NCBI GenBank assembly: GCA_963826475.1 | Contig: CAWGXC010000003.1 | Coordinates: 372,001-436,000 of the forward strand | Direction: 5' to 3' | Origin: RHKX01 sp963826475 | GTDB taxonomy: Bacteria; Actinomycetota; Thermoleophilia; Solirubrobacterales; 70-9 | Length of the DNA: 64,000 nt | In this document: piece after piece, positions 33,579-42,242 of the stretch | How the letters are laid out: every line of letters begins with the position of its first letter | How positions within the stretch are numbered: position 1 is the stretch's first letter | Program-made: the position numbers and the translations under genes | Notes under the pieces: model-generated | The model's database searches: none | Told to the model about the DNA's origin: nothing | What the model saw: only the letters and a program-made list of their open reading frames with translations

Positions 33579-34382
33579 GTGCCCGAATCGACCGAGACCG
33601 AGATCGACGGATGCGTCGGCAAGATCTACGTACGCAGATGGCCGAACGCGTCCGCGAGCCACATCGCGCTCATCGCGCACGGCTACGGAGAGCACATCGG
33701 GCGCTACGAGGGTCTGGCAGAGCGTCTCGTCGCCGATGGCGCCGTCGTCTACGGGCCGGATCATCTCGGCCATGGCCGCTCTGCGGGCGAGCGCGCGCTC
33801 GTCGAGCGGGGCGAGGACATGAGCACGGATCTGCACGATGTCGCCGAGCTGGCGTCAGCCGCGCATCCGGGACTTCCCGTCGTCCTGATCGGCCATTCGA
33901 TGGGTGGGCTGATCGCCACCCGCTACGCCCAGCGCTTCGGCGACGAGCTTGCCGCGCTTGTCATCTCCGCGCCGATCATCGGTGGCAACCCCGGCTTCGA
34001 GGCGCTGCTCGGGATGGACCCGATCCCGGAGATCCCGATCGACCCGGAGGTCCTCTCGCGCGATCCGGAGGTCGGCGCGGCCTACGCCGCCGATCCTCTC
34101 GTCTACCACGGGCCGTTTCTGCGCCCGACGCTCGAGGCGCTCTTCGACGGGGTCCGGATGGTCGCCCAGGACGGTTCGCTGGGCGAGCTGCCGACCCTGT
34201 GGATCCATGGCACCGAGGACGCGCTGGCGCCGCTGGGGTCGACCCGGGAGGCGATCGAGCTGATCCGAGGACCTCATTTCCAGCAGAAGATCTACGAGGG
34301 CGCGCGTCATGAGGTCTTCAACGAGATCAACCGGCGCGACGTGCTCGACGACGTCGCGGCGTTCATCCGCTCGGCGCTCTGA
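33579..34382 (+). CDS. Alpha/beta hydrolase, monoacylglycerol-lipase-like
   Basis: 267 residues from GTG 33579 with GAGGAG 6 bases upstream. Serine hydrolase: oxyanion HGYGEHIGRYEGLAE, nucleophile elbow GHSMGGLIATRYAQ, catalytic Asp region IHGTEDALAP and His in ARHEVFNEINR. The EHxxRY pattern after the oxyanion strand marks the Hydrolase_4/monoacylglycerol lipase group, including lysophospholipases. No signal peptide. Its last 20 bp overlap the tail of the ATP-grasp gene on the other strand. Confidence 0.9.
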   Translation: MPESTETEIDGCVGKIYVRRWPNASASHIALIAHGYGEHIGRYEGLAERLVADGAVVYGPDHLGHGRSAGERALVERGEDMSTDLHDVAELASAAHPGLPVVLIGHSMGGLIATRYAQRFGDELAALVISAPIIGGNPGFEALLGMDPIPEIPIDPEVLSRDPEVGAAYAADPLVYHGPFLRPTLEALFDGVRMVAQDGSLGELPTLWIHGTEDALAPLGSTREAIELIRGPHFQQKIYEGARHEVFNEINRRDVLDDVAAFIRSAL

Positions 34383-35268
34383 GCTCGGCCCGGGCGACGA
34401 TCGCGTCAGCGAGGCGCTCGGCGGCGCCGATCGCCTGATCGAAGTAGAGGTTCGGCTCGATCGCCTCGAGCTCGAGCAGCACCGGGTCGCCATCGACGGA
34501 GCGCAACATGTCGACTCGCGCGAAGAGCGGCGTGACGCCGAAGCGGCCGCGCAGATAGTCGAGCACGGACTCCGTGAGCCCGAGCTCGTCCGCCGCGGCT
34601 TCGCTTGCCAGGACCAGCTCGGGGTCGTACATGACCTCGGCGACCCCGAGCGCATCGCCGGCGCGGATCGGAGCCACCTCGTCGGCTTCGAGCAACGACC
34701 GCTTCCGCAGGACGTGACTCACCTCGCCGTCGATCAAAACCACGGCCGTCTCGCCGGCCTCCTCGACGCTCGCCACGAACGGCTGCACCATCGCGGTCCC
34801 CCCGCCCGACCCGATCAGCTCGATCAGCTCGAGCGCGCCCGCTGCGGAGGCGGGTCCGAAGCGGCCCGTGTTCCTCGCCCCTCCCGAGACGCTCGGCTTG
34901 ATCACGACCTCGGCATCGATCGCAGGTGGTGATCCGCCGGGCTCGACGTACGTCGTGTCAACGACCGGCAGGCCGGCGGCGCTGAGATCTGCCAGGTAGC
35001 GCTTGTCGCTGTTCCAGCGGACGATCGCCGCGGCGTTCTCGAGTCGCTCGCCGACGCCGTCGGCCCACTCGAGGAACTCTTCGAGCCGCCAGGTGTAGTC
35101 CCAGGGCGTGCGGGCCACGACGAGGTCGAACGCGCGCCAGTTGACTGCGGGGTCGTCCCAGGGTCGGTAGGTGGTTCGGATCCCCCGTTCCGCGAGCAGC
35201 CCGAGCAGGGTCTGGTCGTCCTGGAACTCAGGGGGCATGCCATCGAAGCTTGCGATCGCGATTCGCAT
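34363..35268 (-). CDS. ATP-grasp domain protein (RimK/glutathione synthetase-like)
   Basis: 301 residues from ATG 35268. N-terminal domain with RIAIASFDGMPPEFQDD and VVARTPWDYTWRLEEF, then the ATP-grasp fold: KRYLADLSAAGLPVVDT, VVIKPSVSGGARNTGRF (the ATP-lysine loop), and metal ligands in LARVDMLRSVDG and LLELEAIEPNLYF (Glu-x-Glu-x2-Glu/Asn). Fits a carboxylate-amine or -thiol ligase. The specific substrate, perhaps a peptide or natural-product precursor, is not predictable. Not linked to a known cluster here. Confidence 0.87.
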   Translation of the reverse strand: MRIAIASFDGMPPEFQDDQTLLGLLAERGIRTTYRPWDDPAVNWRAFDLVVARTPWDYTWRLEEFLEWADGVGERLENAAAIVRWNSDKRYLADLSAAGLPVVDTTYVEPGGSPPAIDAEVVIKPSVSGGARNTGRFGPASAAGALELIELIGSGGGTAMVQPFVASVEEAGETAVVLIDGEVSHVLRKRSLLEADEVAPIRAGDALGVAEVMYDPELVLASEAAADELGLTESVLDYLRGRFGVTPLFARVDMLRSVDGDPVLLELEAIEPNLYFDQAIGAAERLADAIVARAELRAPSG

Positions 35269-35376
35269 TCTGCTCAGGAGACGACCGCGGCGGAAGCGGC
35301 AAGTGTGCCGGCGAGCTTGCCTTCCGAGGACCTCACCGCGGGGACGATATCGCCGGCTGGCAGGATTCAACGTGAA

Positions 35377-36303
35377 GTGAAACCAAGGACGATCAGAACC
35401 GCGATCCGCATCTGGCTCGCGCTTGCCCTCGTGAGCGCCGGCCTGCTCGCGGGCGGCTGTGCGGCCGATCCGAGCGAAACCGAGTCCGCCGGAGCCCAGC
35501 AGGCGTCGGCGCGGACAGGAGCCTTCAACGCCGACAGGGCATGGAAGCTGATCAAGCTCCAGCTCCGGTTCGGACAGCGTCCCGCCGGCTCGCCGCAGCT
35601 GCGGCGGCTCGCGGGGAAGCTGCGGGCCGCCCTTCCCAGGGGCCACTTCGAGCGGATTCCGGGTGAGGCCAGGTTGCGCAACGTCGTCGGCGTCGTGCCC
35701 GGCGAGAAGCCGGCGATCGTCATCGGGGCCCATTACGACACGCTCGCCGACCCCAAGGGATTCGTCGGTGCCAACAACGGTGCGGCCGGCACGGCGATCG
35801 TCGTGCAGCTCGCTCGCACGATCGCGCGGCTAGACCGACCCGATGGCTCCCGCCAGATTCGCTTCGTTCTCTTCGACGGGGAGGAGCCCGCCCGGGGCCT
35901 GCCCGAGGATCAGGGCGACTTCTATTCGACCGGCCTGCGCGGTTCGCGCGCCTACGTAGATGCCCACGGTCGTCAGACCGCCGCCATGATCCTGCTCGAC
36001 TACGTCGCCAACAAGGGCCTCCGGCTACCCCGCGAGGGGACATCCTCGCGGGATCTCTGGGCGGAGATCCGCGCCGCCGCTTCGGACATCGGAGCGGGGG
36101 AGACCTTCCCCGCCGGGCTCGGCCCGTCGATCACCGACGATCACACGCCATTCCTGCGTGCCGGGATCCCGGCGGTCGACCTGATCGATTGGAGCTACCG
36201 GGGCCATGACGTCTCCGACACCCTCGACAAGCTCTCGGTCACGAGCGTCGACGCCGTCGGCGAGACGATCACGCGGACCATCGAGCGCATCGACGGCGCT
36301 TGA
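35377..36303 (+). CDS. M28-family zinc peptidase lipoprotein (aminopeptidase/glutaminyl-cyclase fold)
   Basis: 308 residues from GTG 35377, chosen because it gives a lipoprotein signal (basic residues, LALALVSAGLLAGGC). Peptidase core: GAHYDTLADPKG (His and Asp ligands), LFDGEEPARG (Glu pair) and SITDDHTPFLRAGIPAVDLID (His ligand). The usual bridging Asp in GANDxA reads GANNGAAG with Asn134, an odd substitution. Similar proteins occur as extracellular aminopeptidases and glutaminyl cyclases. The stop overlaps the start of the nine-TM presenilin-like gene by 4 bp. Confidence 0.85.
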   Translation: MKPRTIRTAIRIWLALALVSAGLLAGGCAADPSETESAGAQQASARTGAFNADRAWKLIKLQLRFGQRPAGSPQLRRLAGKLRAALPRGHFERIPGEARLRNVVGVVPGEKPAIVIGAHYDTLADPKGFVGANNGAAGTAIVVQLARTIARLDRPDGSRQIRFVLFDGEEPARGLPEDQGDFYSTGLRGSRAYVDAHGRQTAAMILLDYVANKGLRLPREGTSSRDLWAEIRAAASDIGAGETFPAGLGPSITDDHTPFLRAGIPAVDLIDWSYRGHDVSDTLDKLSVTSVDAVGETITRTIERIDGA

Positions 36304-37112
36304 TCCTCTCCGGCGACAACCTGGTGCTCACGATTGCTCAGGCCGCCTGCATCGCCACCCCGGCCGCGGGACTGCCCGGCTGGGCGGATCGATTTCGCGG
36401 CCCCGCGTGGGCACTGATCCTTCCCCTGTCGATCGTCGCGGTCATCGCCGCGATCCAGCTCGTGCCCTCGACGGCGGAAGTCCTGACCTGGGTTGCCTTG
36501 ATCCTGGTGCCAATCGGCTGCGCGCTCGCGCTCGGGTGGGCGGCTGAAGGCGCCCGGCCCCGGCTGGCGCTGCTCGCCGCCCCGTTGCTGGCGGTGGCGT
36601 GGACCCATCAGCACGATCGCATCGGGCAGGTTGCGACGATCGTGCTGATCGCGGGCTCAGCCGTAGCGGCGGGGCGGCTGCTGGCATCGGTCGCCCCCCT
36701 GACCCTGCTGAAGGTCGGCGTGATCGCGATGGCGGTCGTCGATGCCGTCCTGGTCTTCTCGGGCAGCCTCCAGGCACCCAACCAGGTCCTCGTCTCGGCG
36801 GTTCCGGCCGAAGGGCTGCCGCAGCTCCAATCGGCGTCGTTCGGCGGCTGGGGCATGGGGTATGGAGACTTCTTCGCCGCGGCCGTGGTCGGTGGGATCC
36901 TGGCCGCGGAGGGACGGCCGAAGTTGCTCGGAGCCATCTCGATGGTCGTGCTCGCCGTCTGCTGGGACCAGCTCTTCCTCGTCTACGACGTCCTTCCGGC
37001 GACGATTCCGCCGGCGCTCGTCCTCGTCGGCTATGAGCTCTGGATCCGCCGTCAACGGGTCGGAGCCACGCGGCCTTCGCCCATACGCGGCACCGGGTCG
37101 ACCGAGAGCTGA
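36300..37112 (+). CDS. Nine-TM protein with presenilin/signal-peptide-peptidase-like GxGD and PAL motifs
   Basis: 270 residues from TTG 36300 (a later GTG at 36324 is possible). I count nine hydrophobic segments. TM6 holds an Asp (D148 in MAVVDAVLVFSG), TM7 holds the GxGD signature (GYGD, D190), and TM9 holds PAL (P238-A-L in TIPPALVLVG). This is the set and order of intramembrane aspartyl proteases of the presenilin/SPP group; the archaeal type shares this small size. The TM6 motif is VD rather than YD. It is translationally coupled to the secreted M28 peptidase, so both may process envelope proteins. Activity is inferred. Confidence 0.6.
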   Translation: MILSGDNLVLTIAQAACIATPAAGLPGWADRFRGPAWALILPLSIVAVIAAIQLVPSTAEVLTWVALILVPIGCALALGWAAEGARPRLALLAAPLLAVAWTHQHDRIGQVATIVLIAGSAVAAGRLLASVAPLTLLKVGVIAMAVVDAVLVFSGSLQAPNQVLVSAVPAEGLPQLQSASFGGWGMGYGDFFAAAVVGGILAAEGRPKLLGAISMVVLAVCWDQLFLVYDVLPATIPPALVLVGYELWIRRQRVGATRPSPIRGTGSTES

Positions 37113-37115
37113 AGG

Positions 37116-37592
37116 TCAGCCCGGTGGTGGGTTGAAAAGCACGCGCTGCAGAAGCTCGAGCAGGACCTGCCGCTCCCGCGGGTCGAGCCCCGCGAGGATC
37201 TCGTCCTCGGCCGCGGCGACGACGGGCAGCGCTCTGCGCAGCCACTCGAGCCCCTTTTCGGTTGGCTCGAGTGCGTACGCACGGCGGTCCGTCGGGTTGC
37301 GATGCCGCTTCAAAAGCTCCGCGGCCTCGAGTTCGTCGACGATCGCGACGATCGAGGTCCGGTCCTTCTTGATCAGCTCGCCGAGCTCCTGCTGGGACAT
37401 CGGCCCGGCCGCCTCGATCACCGAGAGCGCCCCCATGTGCATGCCGGAGAGCCCGAGGCCCGCGTCGCTCAATCCCGCTGCGGCCCGGGTGGAGAGCTTG
37501 TGGTGCAGCTTGGCGAAGAGGAACCCGACTCGCTCCGAGAGGACGTTTCGGAGCACCGGGTCCTCGTAGGTGTCAGGGTCTTCGGCCGCCAT
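37116..37592 (-). CDS. MarR-family transcriptional regulator
   Basis: 158 residues from ATG 37592. Typical MarR: dimerisation helix VGFLFAKLHHKLSTRA, recognition region MSQQELGELIKKDRTSIVAIVDELEAAELLKR and the wing basic motif NPTDRRAYALEPTEKG, which is diagnostic. It is divergent from the DHA2 exporter at 37667 with a palindrome between them, so it most likely represses the exporter and itself, released by a drug-like ligand. No redox Cys is evident. Confidence 0.92.
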   Translation of the reverse strand: MAAEDPDTYEDPVLRNVLSERVGFLFAKLHHKLSTRAAAGLSDAGLGLSGMHMGALSVIEAAGPMSQQELGELIKKDRTSIVAIVDELEAAELLKRHRNPTDRRAYALEPTEKGLEWLRRALPVVAAAEDEILAGLDPRERQVLLELLQRVLFNPPPG

Positions 37593-37616
37593 CGGTCCAA
37601 TCTATTCGCTAATCTA

Positions 37617-37637
37617 ATCGTCAGCATGGCTGATGAT
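37617..37637. promoter_or_regulatory. Palindrome between marR and the DHA2 exporter, probable MarR operator
   Basis: ATCGTCAGC-ATG-GCTGATGAT: 9-bp arms with eight of nine complementary pairs and a 3-bp centre, midway in the 74-bp divergent intergenic region. The region is AT-richer than its surroundings (CTAATCTAATC). Fits a MarR dimer site shared by both promoters. Confidence 0.55.
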
Positions 37638-37666
37638 CATTACTTCCTCTTACGAAGGGTATCCCA

Positions 37667-39214
37667 ATGAGCCGTAAGCGATGGACACTGCTGGCCGTCT
37701 GCGTGGCCACCTTCATGCTCCTCATCGACGTGACGATCGTCAACGTCGCCCTTCCCGACATCCAGAAGGACCTCGGGGCGAGCCTCTCCAGCCTGCAGTG
37801 GGTCGTCGATGCCTACGCGCTGACCCTGGCTTCCTTCCTGCTCGTCTTCGGCTCGATCGGTGATCGCCTGGGTCGCAGGCGGGTCTTCAGCATCGGCTTC
37901 GTCCTGTTCATCGTCGCCTCCGCGATCTGCGGGCTCTCGACCAGCCCGACCATGCTCAACTTCGCTCGTGGGCTCCAGGGAGCCGGCGCCGCGGCGATGT
38001 TCGCCACCGCCCTCGCGCTGATCGCCCAAGAGTTCGAGGGCCGAGAGCGAGCGACTGCGATCGGGATCTGGGGGGCGACCGTAGGCGCCGCCGTCGCGAT
38101 CGGGCCGCTCGTCGGCGGGGTCCTCACCGAGAGCCTCGGCTGGGAGTGGATCTTCTTCGTCAATGTGCCGATCGGCGTCGCCGCCCTCGTCATGACGGAG
38201 ACGAAGCTCGTCAACGTCAAGGCGACGGACCCGCAGCCGATCGACTGGGGGGGCCTCATCACCTTCTCGGCAGCCTTGTTCGCCCTCATCTTCGGGCTGA
38301 TCCGTGGCAACGCCGAGGGCTGGGGAAGTCCGGTCATCGTCGCCTGCCTCGCCGGCGCCGCGGTCCTGCTGACCGCGTTCGTCGTGATCGAGCATCGGCG
38401 CGAGCATTCGATGCTGGACATGTCGCTGTTCCGCAAGCCCTCCTTCACCGGCGTCTCGCTGGTCGCGTTCTGCCTCTCCGCAGGGATGTTCGCGATGTTC
38501 CTCTACCTCACCCTCTACATCCAGGACGTGCTCGAGTTCTCACCGCTCGAGGCCGGGCTTCGCTTCCTGCCCCTCTCCCTGCTCTCCTTCGTCGTCGCGC
38601 CGCTCTCGGCGCGCCTGTCGAACCGCGTGCCCTTCCGGGCCCTGATGGGAACGGGGCTGTTCCTCGTCGGGCTCGGGCTCGTGCTCATGCACGGGATCGA
38701 GGTCGGCGACAGCTGGACTGGCCTCTTGCCGGGCTTCGTCGTCGCCGGCATCGGGGTCGGCATGACCAACCCGGGGATCGCATCGGTCGCGATCGGCGTC
38801 GTCAGCCCGGCGCGTGCGGGGATGGCCTCCGGCATCAACAGCACGTTCCGCCAGGTCGGGATCGCCACCGGCGTCGCCGCGCTCGGCGCGATCTTCCAGA
38901 GCAGGGTCTCCTCCGAGCTCGCCGGCTCCGTTCCGCAGGCTCCGGGCGGCTTCTCGGACGCCGTCTCGTCAGGAGCTGCGCAGAGTGCGCTCGCGTCGAT
39001 CCCGGCCGAGTTCCGGGATCAGGCGGCCGTCGCTGCGAATGAGGCGTTCGTCAGCGGGTTGAACGAGATTCTCGTGTTCGCTGCGGTGATCGCGTTCGTC
39101 GGCGGCGTCGCGTCGTGGCTCCTCGTCCGCAGCGGCGACATGGTCGCCTTCGGCCCGCCCGCCTCGCAGCCTGTCGCGGCCGAGCCCGAGGTTGAGCCGG
39201 TCCCGGCGAGCTGA
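37667..39214 (+). CDS. DHA2-type MFS drug exporter
   Basis: 515 residues. Fourteen predicted TM helices, TM1 with MLLIDVTIVNVALPDI, motif A GDRLGRRRVFSIG and the motif C-like GAAVAIGPLVGGVL. These proton antiporters of the EmrB/QacA group expel cationic or lipophilic drugs. It differs from the 26447 exporter in lacking a C-terminal winged-helix extension. Control by the divergent MarR is likely. It ends convergent with the EAL gene (7-bp gap). Confidence 0.92.
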   Translation: MSRKRWTLLAVCVATFMLLIDVTIVNVALPDIQKDLGASLSSLQWVVDAYALTLASFLLVFGSIGDRLGRRRVFSIGFVLFIVASAICGLSTSPTMLNFARGLQGAGAAAMFATALALIAQEFEGRERATAIGIWGATVGAAVAIGPLVGGVLTESLGWEWIFFVNVPIGVAALVMTETKLVNVKATDPQPIDWGGLITFSAALFALIFGLIRGNAEGWGSPVIVACLAGAAVLLTAFVVIEHRREHSMLDMSLFRKPSFTGVSLVAFCLSAGMFAMFLYLTLYIQDVLEFSPLEAGLRFLPLSLLSFVVAPLSARLSNRVPFRALMGTGLFLVGLGLVLMHGIEVGDSWTGLLPGFVVAGIGVGMTNPGIASVAIGVVSPARAGMASGINSTFRQVGIATGVAALGAIFQSRVSSELAGSVPQAPGGFSDAVSSGAAQSALASIPAEFRDQAAVAANEAFVSGLNEILVFAAVIAFVGGVASWLLVRSGDMVAFGPPASQPVAAEPEVEPVPAS

Positions 39215-39221
39215 GCCGCCT

Positions 39222-41206
39222 CTAAGCGAGGCGCGGAAGCGGCGCTGGGCGCCCGAGATGGAACCCCTGCGCGTAATCGGTTCCCAGGTCGCGGAGCAAT
39301 CCGAGCGTCAACTCGTCCTCGATGCCCTCGGCGATGGTCTTGAGGCCGAAGATGCCGGCGACGTCAATGATGCTTTTGACGAGCCGGTCGTCGCCCGGCG
39401 CGGCAGCGAGGGCTCGGACGAAGCTGATGTCGATCTTGATGAAGCTCAGCGGGAGGTTGTCGAGATAGGTGAGGGAGCCGAAGCCGGTCCCGAAGTCGTC
39501 GAGGGCGAGTCGGCATCCAAGGCTGGTCACCTGCTCGGCGAACTCGCTCGCGGCGTCGAGATGCTCGGCGACCGCCGTCTCGGTGATCTCGAAGATGATC
39601 TTGCGGGCTCGCTCGGGCGACGCGGCCAGCAACCCGACCATCTCATCCCTAGCCGCCGGATCGCAGAGCGTCACCGCCGAGAGATTCACCTCCGAAACCG
39701 TTCCGTTGGTTCGCGCGAGCGCTTGGCGAATCATCCATGTGTCGATCCGTTGGATCAAGCCGAAGCGCTCGGCGGGGGGAGGAATGCCGCGGGGGAAAGG
39801 ACCTCCGGCGCCTCTCCCGCGGTGACCATTCTCACGAGCAGCTCCTGCGAGGCTGGGGAGCCCGTCGCGAGGTCGATGATCGGCTGAGCGAACACCCGCA
39901 TCCGGCCTTCGTCGATCGCGGCATCGATCTGGCCCTGCCATTCGATCCGATCCGCGCGCTCGGCGTCGCGCTTACGGCTGTCGGTCACATCGGTGGCGAT
40001 CGTGCAGACCTCCGCGGGGAGGCCCTTCTCGTCGGGGAGAGCGAAGGTCACCGTGACGAAGCTCTTCGGCTCGCCGTCGGTCTCCAGCACCACTTCGTCG
40101 TAGACCGGTTCGCGCTCGGCGGCGGCAAGCAGGTCGTTGGCCCGCTGTCGCCCGGCGAGCTCGGCCGGGAAGACGCTTGCGCACTCCCGTCCGATCAAGT
40201 CTTCGGGGGCGACGCCGGTGACCCGGCCACTCTCGGCGTTGGTCATCACATAGCGACCGTCGAGGTCCTTGACCGTGATGACGGAGGGTGTGTTATCGAT
40301 GATCGCGCGCATCCTGCGTTCGCTGGCGCCAAGCGCCTGTTCCGTCACGCGGCGATCCGTGACGTCGTGGCAGACGCCGACGACGTCGCTCACCGCGCCG
40401 TCGACTCCCAATACCGGGCGGCCCTCGCAGAGCATTAGCCGCTCGGCTCCGTCGGTTCTGGTCACGCGCTCGTCGAACGCGAAGCGCTGCCGACGCTCAA
40501 CCGAAAGCCGGACGATCGAGCGCACCCGTTCGCGCTCGTCACTGTCGCGTATGAAGCTCGCCGCGGCCTCTGCGGTGCCGTCGAATCCCCCGGGTGGCAG
40601 CCCGTGCATGCGCTCCAATTGCTCGGACCAGCGCACCCGTCCGGATTTCAGGTTCACGCTCCAGACGCCGAAACGCATGATGCGCTCCGCATCCGCGAGC
40701 CGGCGGCCCTGTTCCCGGATCTCCTCCTTCGCGGCCATCTCGGCCGTGACGTCGCGAAAGATCACGAGCATTCCTTCGTCGAGGGGGTAGATCCGGTTCT
40801 CGAACCAGCTATCCAGTGCGTCGTAGCGCTCGATCACCGTGATCGCCCTCTGCTCGCTCGCCGCCTCCTCGACCGCGAGGTGGACGGGGAGGCCGACGGC
40901 GTCGGGGAACTCGTTCCAGATGTGCTTGCCGACGAGGCTCTCAACGGAACGGCCCAGCATCTCGGCAGCGAGGTCGTTGAGATAGCGATATCTCAGGTCG
41001 CGGTCGAGGACGACCACCCCATCGGGTAAGCGCCCAACGACGCTCGCCACGTCGTCACTGGAGATCGAATCCCAGAACGTTGCATGTTCGGCGTCATTTC
41101 CGATGTTGCGGTCGGTCCCCCGTCCCTCGCCTCGCGATCGGCCCCCGAGGACGACCCGTCTGTCGTTGACCGAAATCGTAGCGCGAGAGACAGGGGTTCC
41201 GACCAT
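39222..41206 (-). CDS. Triple-PAS EAL-domain c-di-GMP phosphodiesterase, frameshifted
   Basis: Reading from ATG 41206 (an ATG at 41317 would overlap the divergent aldo/keto reductase start). Three PAS domains (SSDDVASVVGRLPDGVV; DAERIMRFGVWSVNLK; ASERRMRAIIDNTPS) lead into an EAL domain starting FAQPIIDLATGSPASQELLVRM. The frame breaks at a run of six G on the plus strand (39774-39779): ...SPAAFLPPP runs to an early stop, while the next frame continues AERFGLIQRIDTW and DDFGTGFGS to TAG. One extra C would restore FLPPAERFGL. Downstream motifs are intact, suggesting a recent change or a sequence error. Confidence 0.82.
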
Positions 41207-41279
41207 GTCGCGGGGAAGGCAATGCTTGGGAGCCGCCTCTTCTGGGAATGAGCCACGTATCCACCCGAAGGAGCAGAGC

Positions 41280-42128
41280 TTGAGCGAGATCCCGGTAATT
41301 GCGCTGAACGACGGCAACTCGATCCCGCAGCTGGGATTCGGGGTGTTCCAGATCGATCCGACAGAAACCGCCGAGGCAGTCGGCGAGGCCCTGGACGTGG
41401 GCTACCGGCACATCGACACCGCCGAGATGTACGGAAACGAGAAGGAGGTCGGCGAGGGTATCCGCGCCTCGGGAATCGATCGCGGCGACGTGTTCGTGAC
41501 CAGCAAGCTCAACAACGGCTACCACGAACCCGACGACGCTCGCAGGGCGTTCGAGAGGACCCTGACGGACCTCGGGTTCGACTATCTCGACCTCTTCCTG
41601 ATCCATTGGCCGCTGCCCACGCGCTACGACGGCGACTTCGTCTCCACCTGGCAGACGATGGAGGAGTTCAAGCGGGATGGGCGTGCGCGCTCGATCGGCG
41701 TCTCCAACTTCCAGGTGCCGCACCTCGAGCGCCTCGCCGGCGAGGCCGAAGTTGCGCCGGCCGTCAACCAGATCGAGATTCATCCCTATTTCGTCAACGA
41801 GGAGGTGTACTCGTACTGCAGCGACAACGGGATCGCGGTCGAGGCGTGGTCGCCGATCGCGCAAGGCGGCGTCCTCGACGATCCGGTCATCTCGGAGATC
41901 GCGGAGCGCCTCGGCAAGACGACCGCGCAGGTGACCCTGCGCTGGCACGTCGAGCGCGGCAACATCGTCTTCCCGAAGTCGACGACGCCTGAGCGGATCC
42001 AGGAGAACTTCGAGATCTTCGACTTCGAGCTGGAGCCGGCCGACGTCGAGAAGCTCACCGCGCTCGACAAGGGTGAGGACGGTCGCACTGGGCCGAACCC
42101 GGACGAGTTCGACATGATTCCCGATTGA
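41280..42128 (+). CDS. Aldo/keto reductase
   Basis: 282 residues from TTG 41280, with AGGAGCAG just upstream; no better in-frame ATG fits. The family set is complete: GYRHIDTAEMYGNEKEVGEG (catalytic Asp and Tyr), TSKLNNGYHEP (catalytic Lys), YLDLFLIHWPLP (catalytic His), SIGVSNF and the cofactor motif VFPKSTTPERIQENF. It reduces aldehydes or ketones with NADPH; similar proteins act as 2,5-diketo-gluconate or methylglyoxal reductases. It is divergent from the EAL gene, sharing a 73-bp promoter region. Confidence 0.93.
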   Translation: MSEIPVIALNDGNSIPQLGFGVFQIDPTETAEAVGEALDVGYRHIDTAEMYGNEKEVGEGIRASGIDRGDVFVTSKLNNGYHEPDDARRAFERTLTDLGFDYLDLFLIHWPLPTRYDGDFVSTWQTMEEFKRDGRARSIGVSNFQVPHLERLAGEAEVAPAVNQIEIHPYFVNEEVYSYCSDNGIAVEAWSPIAQGGVLDDPVISEIAERLGKTTAQVTLRWHVERGNIVFPKSTTPERIQENFEIFDFELEPADVEKLTALDKGEDGRTGPNPDEFDMIPD

Positions 42129-42242
42129 TCATCGGACGGATGCCAGCGGGAGCCCACTCCCGCCGTGCCGAGGCTGAGGCGGGACCGTCATGCGTACTCT
42201 GAAGGGAGACTTTCAGGCGGCGATCGGGGGAATGAAGGGTCT

